A stretch of 64,000 nucleotides of DNA from Paracidovorax wautersii. Its GTDB lineage: Bacteria; Pseudomonadota; Gammaproteobacteria; Burkholderiales; Burkholderiaceae_C. Within the stretch, counting starts at the first letter, position 1. Each line of letters starts with the position of its first letter. The position numbers were made by a program, and so were the translations under genes. The notes beneath the pieces were generated by a model. The model saw only the letters and a program-made list of their open reading frames with translations, was not told where the DNA came from and did no database searches. The stretch covers positions 1-64,000 of the forward strand of contig WNDQ01000013.1 in NCBI GenBank assembly GCA_009912175.1, in the 5' to 3' direction. Positions 59,294 through 64,000 of this stretch are shown in pieces.

Positions 59294-60228
59294 CCCGCGA
59301 ACAGCCCCGCCGGCACGCCCGGGCTGTCCAGGCGCCCCCTGAACAGGCCGCCCGCCAAGGGCTCGGCGGCCTGCTGTTCGGCCGTGAGTCCGCTGCGTGC
59401 GGTCGTGATGTAGAGCGTGCGCAGGTCGGCGTCGCCAAAGGCGCAGTTGGTGACGTGGCTGGCGGGCAGCGTGATGCGGCACAGCTCGGCCGCGCTCTGC
59501 GGGTCGTGACAGGTGACGCAGGCGCCGCCCCAATGCGCAATCCAAAGGCGCCCGGCCGCGTCGGTCGTCATGCCGTCGGGCAGGCCATCGGCTGGCGCCA
59601 ACTGGTGCCACGGGCGCCGCCTCGACACCGTGCCGGCATCCCTGTCGAAGTCGTAGGCATGGATCTGGTTGAGCGGCGTGTTGCTGAAGTACAGCGTGCG
59701 GCCGTCGGCCGACCAGGTCGGGCCGTTGGTCACCACAAAACCATCGTCATGCCGCGTGCAGCGGCCGTCGGCGTCGTAGCGGTAGAGCGCGCCGGTGGGC
59801 GCCTGGCAGTCGAAGTCCATGCTGCCAGCCCAGAAGCGGCCGCGAGCGTCGCACTTGCCGTCGTTGAAGCGGTTGCCGATGCGCTCACGCTCGGGCTGGT
59901 GCAGGTAGCGCGGCTTGGCGTCATTGCCGGGCGCGGTGGTGTCGAACAGCGCAAAACCGTGGCGCAGCGTGATCAAGAGGCCGGGCGCCGAGGCGCGCTC
60001 GGCAACCGCGGAGATTTCCTCGTCGAAAGTCCAGGTGCGCTGCGCGCCGGTGGCCGGCTCGTAGCGGAACAGGCGTGGCGTGAGGATGTCGACCCAGTAC
60101 AGCGCCTGCTCGCGCGGCGACCACAGCGTGCCTTCGCCCAGGTTGGCGCCGGCGGGCCAGACGCATTCGAGCGCGCCCGCAACCGACGGTGCAGGCGATG
60201 AGGAAAAGGGGCTTGTTGTCTCGTTCAT
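59290..60228 (-). CDS. SMP-30/gluconolactonase-family sugar lactonase
   Basis: A 312-residue beta-propeller hydrolase that opens sugar lactones to acids. Typical features: NLGEGTLWSPREQALYWVDI with the metal Glu, NRFNDGKCDARGRFWAGSMD with the Asn-Asp pair, TNGPTWSADGRTLYFSNTPL, and GLPDGMTTDAAGRLWIAHWGGA with the catalytic Asp. In oxidative aldose pathways it follows a sugar 1-dehydrogenase, here the divergent SDR gene. ATG 60228 was chosen from the family start. Its stop shares four bases with the ntrC stop. Confidence 0.92.
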
Positions 60229-60267
60229 TCTTTTTTCCGGATCCAGTTGGCTTGACGCCATGGATCG

Positions 60268-60326
60268 TATCAAGGCATATTGATAACGGAAATTAAAAAT
60301 TAAGGCATAGATTGATATGCATATTG
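60268..60326. promoter_or_regulatory. Operator-like sites between lactonase and sugar dehydrogenase genes
   Basis: TATCAA-N6-TTGATA (60268-60285) is a perfect dyad, and TTGATATGCATATTG (60312-60326) contains the palindrome ATATGCATAT. Both are in AT-rich DNA between the divergent genes. The second is nearly repeated (13 of 15 bases) at 62143-62157 in front of the LysR/aldehyde dehydrogenase pair, suggesting one regulator for both. Confidence 0.65.
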
Positions 60327-60360
60327 CAATGTCACATGCCATGAACTCTGGAGACCTGCC

Positions 60361-61134
60361 TTGAATTCCCCCCAACTGTCCATTCATCCCAGCCTGAAGG
60401 ACCGCGCGGTCTTTGTCACCGGTGGCGGCAGCGGCATCGGCGCGGCCATCGTCAGCGCGTTTGCCGCGCAAGGCGCGCGCGTGGCCTTTGTCGACATCGC
60501 CGAGCGCGCGAGTGCCGAACTGGCGCAACAGATCGAGGCGGCGGGCCACGCCGCGCCCTGGTGGCGTGTCTGCGACGTGCGCGACATCGCCGCGCTGCAG
60601 CAGGCCGTGGCCGACGCGGCCGCCGAGGTGGGCGACTTCGCGGTGCTGGTCAACAACGTGGCCAGCGACGACCGCCACACGCTCGAATCGGTCACGCCCG
60701 ACTACTACGACAACCGCATGGCCATCAACGAGCGGCCCGCGCTGTTCGCGATCCAGTCGGTGGTGCCGGGCATGAAACGGCTGGGTTTTGGCTCGGTGAT
60801 CAACCTGGGCTCGACCGGCTGGCAGAGCAAGAGCGGCGGCTACCCCTGCTATGCCATCGCCAAGTCGTCGGTCAACGGCCTCACGCGCGGGCTGGCGGTG
60901 GAGCTGGGGCGTGATCGCATCCGCATCAACACGGTCTCGCCCGGCTGGGTGATGACCGAGCGGCAGGTCGCGCTGTGGCTCGACGAGGAAGGCGAGCAGG
61001 CGCTCAAGCGCAACCAGTGCCTGCCCGACAAGCTGATGCCGCAGGACATTGCGCGCATGGTGCTGTTCCTGGCCTCGGACGACGCCAAGATGTGCACGGC
61101 ACAGGAGTTCATCGTCGACGCCGGCTGGACCTGA
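60361..61134 (+). CDS. SDR-family sugar dehydrogenase
   Basis: A 257-residue classical short-chain dehydrogenase. NAD(P)-binding TGGGSGIG (20-27), NNV (98-100) and the catalytic set Ser151, Tyr164 and Lys168 (YAIAK) are present. The C-terminal block ends SDDAKMCTAQEFIVDAGWT. It most resembles bacterial arabinose/galactose 1-dehydrogenases of the non-phosphorylating route. The start is TTG 60361, preceded by ctggagacc; no ATG fits. Its TGA abuts the LysR gene's stop, giving TGATCA with no spacer. Confidence 0.88.
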   Translation: MNSPQLSIHPSLKDRAVFVTGGGSGIGAAIVSAFAAQGARVAFVDIAERASAELAQQIEAAGHAAPWWRVCDVRDIAALQQAVADAAAEVGDFAVLVNNVASDDRHTLESVTPDYYDNRMAINERPALFAIQSVVPGMKRLGFGSVINLGSTGWQSKSGGYPCYAIAKSSVNGLTRGLAVELGRDRIRINTVSPGWVMTERQVALWLDEEGEQALKRNQCLPDKLMPQDIARMVLFLASDDAKMCTAQEFIVDAGWT

Positions 61135-62094
61135 TCAGTCGATCTCCAGCTTGCGGCCGTAGACGCTCAGGCTCGCGGTCTTGAGCGCCTTCATCATCAC
61201 CTTCGCCGCGGGCGAGAGCAGCCGGTCGGTGCGCGTGATGATGCCGAAGGCGTCCATGTGGCAGGGCATGTCCAGCGGCAGCAGCGACACGATGCCGTGC
61301 GACGCGTAGTAGCGCGCCACGTCGGCCGCCAGCACCGCCACCATGTCGCTTTGCTGCAGCATGCGCGTGATGAACAGCAGTGCCGAGCTTTCGATGGTGT
61401 TGGTCGGCGGCGCCAGGCCCTCTTCCTGGAACATCAGCTCGAAACGATGCCGCAGCACGCTGCCCGCGGGCGGCACGATCCAGCCGGCGCCCACCACGTC
61501 ACGCAGCGTCAGGCCGCTCACGCCCAGCAGCGGATGGCCGGGGTGCACCAGCGCACACACCGACTCCTCGCTCAACGCCTCGTAGCGCAGCTGCGACTTG
61601 TCGTGCTCGGCGAACAGCCGCGCCACCAGGATGTCGAGCTTGCCCTGCTCCAGCCGCTCGATCAGCTCCGGGCTGTTCTCGATCTCCAGCGACACCCGCA
61701 GGTCGGGCTGCTCGCGCTTGACCATGGCCACGGCGGGCGGCATCAGCGTCAGGGCCGGCGCGGTGATGGCGCCCACGCTCACCTGCCCGAAACGACCGGC
61801 CTTGAGCGCCGTGAGTTCGTCGTGCGCCTGGTTCAGGCTGGCCAGCGCCACACGCGCATGGCGGATCATGGTTTCGCCATACCAGGTCGCCCGCATGCCG
61901 CGCGGCAGGCGCTCGAACAACGGCACCTCCAGCACGTCTTCCAGGTCCTTGAGCAGCTTGGAGGCGGCCGGCTGCGTCATGTTGAGCACTTGCCCGGCGC
62001 GGTGGATGTTGCCTTCCTCGGCCAGGGCGACCAGCAGCAGCAGTTGCCGGGTCTTGAGGCGGGCGCGGATGAACCAGTGGTTGTAGTTGGTCAT
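61135..62094 (-). CDS. LysR-family regulator (GbpR-like)
   Basis: A 319-residue LysR regulator. HTH: RLKTRQLLLLVALAEEGNIHRAGQVLNMTQPAASKLLKDLE (in parts, about 10-55), then EVPLFERLPRGMRATWYGE, which is typical of the GbpR (galactose-binding protein regulator) group. The ligand domain follows. GbpR-like proteins regulate sugar ABC receptor genes, matching the sugar-binding protein and dehydrogenases around it. It diverges from the aldehyde dehydrogenase gene; shared operator-like sequences lie between them. Confidence 0.9.
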   Translation of the reverse strand: MTNYNHWFIRARLKTRQLLLLVALAEEGNIHRAGQVLNMTQPAASKLLKDLEDVLEVPLFERLPRGMRATWYGETMIRHARVALASLNQAHDELTALKAGRFGQVSVGAITAPALTLMPPAVAMVKREQPDLRVSLEIENSPELIERLEQGKLDILVARLFAEHDKSQLRYEALSEESVCALVHPGHPLLGVSGLTLRDVVGAGWIVPPAGSVLRHRFELMFQEEGLAPPTNTIESSALLFITRMLQQSDMVAVLAADVARYYASHGIVSLLPLDMPCHMDAFGIITRTDRLLSPAAKVMMKALKTASLSVYGRKLEID

Positions 62095-62142
62095 TGCTTC
62101 TAGGGAAACGAAGGTCTGAAAGGGTTTTCCAGAATCCGGCGG

Positions 62143-62185
62143 TCGATATGCATTTTGTCTAAAAAACGATTGGATCGATATCGAT
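62143..62185. promoter_or_regulatory. Operator-like sites between LysR and aldehyde dehydrogenase genes
   Basis: TCGATATGCATTTTG (62143-62157) is close to the site in front of the sugar dehydrogenase, and ATCGATATCGAT (62174-62185) is a perfect 12-bp palindrome. They occupy the AT-rich middle of a 144-bp divergent gap, as expected for LysR-controlled promoters. Confidence 0.65.
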
Positions 62186-62238
62186 TCTGTTCCTAGACTC
62201 GCTTCAGAACCAACAAGAGAGACAAGGGCCACGCCACG

Positions 62239-63693
62239 GTGATTCACGGCGAGATCCATCAGAACGTGCGGCAATACATCAATGGCCGCTGGGAAACCAG
62301 CGCGACCACGGGTGTGAGCGTCAACCCCTCGGACACCCGCGAAGTGGTGGCCGAGTACGCACGTGCCGATCGCCGCCAGGCCGAGGCTGCCATCCGCGCG
62401 GCCACCGAGGCTTTTCCCCACTGGAGCCACAGCACCCCGCAGCGGCGCGCCGACGTGCTCGACCGCATCGGCGCCGAACTGATCGCACGCAAGGACGACC
62501 TGGGCCTGCTGCTGGCGCGCGAGGAAGGCAAGACGCTGCCCGAGGCCGTGGCCGAAGTGGTCCGCGCGGGCCAGATCTTCAAGTTCTTCGCGGGCGAAGC
62601 CCTGCGTGGCGGGGGCGGCGATCACGTGGCCTCGGTGCGCGCCGGCGTGCAGGTCGATGTCACGCGCGAGCCGGTCGGCGTGGTCGGGCTCATCACGCCG
62701 TGGAACTCGCCCTTCGTCATTCCCGCCTGGAAGATCGCGCCCGCGCTGGCCCACGGCAACAGCGTGGTGTTCAAGCCGGCCGAACTGGTGTCGGGCTGCG
62801 GCTGGGCGCTGGCCGAGATCATCAGCCGCGCCGCGCTGCCGGCAGGCGCCTTCAACCTGGTGATGGGCGGCGGCCGTGAAGTCGGACAGGCGCTGGTCGA
62901 CAGCGCGCTGGTCGATGCGCTGAGCTTCACGGGTTCCGTGGCCAATGGCGAGCGCATCCTGCACGCCGCGGCCGCCCGGCGCGCCAAGGTGCAGGTCGAA
63001 ACAGGCGGCAAGAGCACGCTGGTGGTGCTGGCCGATGCCGACCTGGACCGCGCCGTCGACTGCGCGGTGCAGGGCGCCTACTTTTCCGCGGGCCAGCGCT
63101 GCACGGCGTCGAGCCGGCTGATCGTCGAAGCGGCCGTGCACGACGCCTTCGTGGCCCGGCTGCGCCAGCGGCTCCAGGCCCTGAAGATCGGCCATGCGCT
63201 GGAGCGCGGCATCGACATCGGCCCGGTGGCCGACGCCGAACGCCTGCGGCAGAACCTGGCCTGGGTCGGCATCGCGCGCGAGGAAGGCGCCGAGCACGTC
63301 TGGGGCGGCGAAGCGCTGGCGCACGCCACGCCCGGCCACTACATGAGCCCGGCGCTGTTCCTGGCCCAACCCACGCATCGCATCGCACGCGAAGACGTCT
63401 TCGGCCCGCTGGCCTGCGTGCTGCGCGCTGATGGCTACGACGAGGCGCTGGCGCTGTGCAACGACACGCCCTTCGGCCTGTGCGCGGGCATCTGCACCAA
63501 CTCGCTCAAGCACGCCATGCATTTCAGGCGCCATGCCGCCGTCGGCATGACGATGGTCAATCTGCCGACCGCGGGGGTGGACTTTCACGTGCCCCTGGGC
63601 GGTCGCAAGAGGTCGGGCTACGGGCCGCGCGAACCAGGGCGCCATGCCGCGGAGTTCTACACAACGGTCAAGACCGGCTACATGCTGGCCTGA
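62239..63693 (+). CDS. Aldehyde dehydrogenase, 2-oxoglutarate semialdehyde type
   Basis: A 484-residue NAD(P)-dependent aldehyde dehydrogenase. Conserved catalytic residues: Asn156 (TPWNSPFVIP), Glu254 (VETGGKS, where most members have LELGGK) and nucleophile Cys288 (SAGQRCTASSR). The C-terminus is PLGGRKRSGYGPREPG. It resembles 2,5-dioxopentanoate dehydrogenases that end the oxidative arabinose route at 2-oxoglutarate. The start is GTG 62239. It is followed after 63 bp by a sugar-binding protein gene in the same direction. Confidence 0.88.
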   Translation: MIHGEIHQNVRQYINGRWETSATTGVSVNPSDTREVVAEYARADRRQAEAAIRAATEAFPHWSHSTPQRRADVLDRIGAELIARKDDLGLLLAREEGKTLPEAVAEVVRAGQIFKFFAGEALRGGGGDHVASVRAGVQVDVTREPVGVVGLITPWNSPFVIPAWKIAPALAHGNSVVFKPAELVSGCGWALAEIISRAALPAGAFNLVMGGGREVGQALVDSALVDALSFTGSVANGERILHAAAARRAKVQVETGGKSTLVVLADADLDRAVDCAVQGAYFSAGQRCTASSRLIVEAAVHDAFVARLRQRLQALKIGHALERGIDIGPVADAERLRQNLAWVGIAREEGAEHVWGGEALAHATPGHYMSPALFLAQPTHRIAREDVFGPLACVLRADGYDEALALCNDTPFGLCAGICTNSLKHAMHFRRHAAVGMTMVNLPTAGVDFHVPLGGRKRSGYGPREPGRHAAEFYTTVKTGYMLA

Positions 63694-63756
63694 CCTAACC
63701 AGGAGTTTCATCACGCCAATCCGCAGGTCCTCGCATCACCAACAAGGAGACATCCC

Positions 63757-64000
63757 ATGACCATGAATCGCCGCACCCTCAACACCGCGCTGGCCGCGGC
63801 CTCGCTTGCCGGCCTGCTGCCGGCCTCCGTCTACGCACAAAAGAAGATCGTGCTGGGTTTTGCCCAGGTCGGCGCCGAGAGCGAATGGCGCACTGCCAAC
63901 ACCGAGTCGATCAAATCCGCCGCCAAGGACGCCGGCATCGAGCTGAAGTTTTCCGACGCGCAGCAGAAGCAGGAAAACCAGATCAAGGCGATCCGCTCGT
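63757..64000 (+). CDS. Sugar ABC transporter substrate-binding protein (YtfQ-like), start only
   Basis: The first 81 codons of a periplasmic sugar-binding protein that runs off the window. The N-terminus MTMNRRTLNTALAAASLAG is a signal peptide (cut near VYAQKK), followed by IVLGFAQVGAESEWRTANTE and DAQQKQENQIKAIRS, which match YtfQ (galactofuranose-binding) very well. Members of this group also bind arabinose, galactose or other aldoses. An aaggag site precedes ATG 63757. Permease and ATPase genes are expected next. Confidence 0.88.
   Translation, partial: MTMNRRTLNTALAAASLAGLLPASVYAQKKIVLGFAQVGAESEWRTANTESIKSAAKDAGIELKFSDAQQKQENQIKAIRS

Overview
The window is high-GC, densely packed chromosomal DNA from a betaproteobacterium, most likely Burkholderiales/Comamonadaceae (relatives of Acidovorax, Variovorax, Delftia). 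The evidence is codon usage, a Bug/TctC-type solute receptor, the glnA-ntrB-ntrC arrangement, and short dispersed repeats that sit at the 3' ends of genes, one of them supplying a protein C-terminus. I saw no rRNA, tRNA, CRISPR array, phage region or replication origin.

0-16 kb, purine module. The end of an IS3-family element has landed in the 3' end of a livM-type permease gene. Next, mostly on the minus strand, come livH, an adenine-deaminase-type amidohydrolase, a BMP-family nucleoside ABC transporter (lipoprotein, two permeases, tandem ATPase) and a LysR regulator. Xanthine dehydrogenase genes xdhA-xdhB diverge on the plus strand. Together these could import purines, deaminate them and oxidise hypoxanthine/xanthine. 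The module shows damage: an amber codon plus the IS junction in livM, a frameshift in the ATPase gene, and a 268-bp MITE-like element between the LysR gene and xdhA. A RidA-like protein and an MFS exporter follow, then an ~720-bp imperfect palindrome between convergent genes.

16-37 kb. An Fbp-type iron(III) ABC transporter (its permease lacks about 15 residues) is followed by rhlE, a LysR/Bug receptor/FMN hydroxyacid oxidase/DapA-like cluster, gloA, a two-gene operon pairing a parvulin with a stand-alone BamA, a complete efeUOB-efeM iron uptake operon, and an NAD-salvage pair (nicotinamidase-like plus NadM-Nudix).

37-54 kb. Mostly household and envelope genes: CreA, an ion antiporter, DoxX, a creatininase-family hydrolase, divergent SMR and Bcr/CflA efflux pumps, DsbD, a CoA-binding protein, an RcnB-like protein, a methyltransferase with a signal peptide, an amino acid permease, GreB, a second DEAD-box helicase with a terminator-like hairpin in its leader, RsuA, an EI24-type membrane protein and a CinA-domain protein.

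54-64 kb. glnA has a textbook sigma54 promoter with three evenly spaced NtrC-like dyads, followed by a small exported protein and ntrBC. The window ends in a sugar oxidation cluster: SMP-30 lactonase, SDR sugar dehydrogenase, LysR regulator, semialdehyde-type aldehyde dehydrogenase and the start of a YtfQ-like sugar-binding protein. This suggests non-phosphorylating oxidation of an aldose such as arabinose or galactose.
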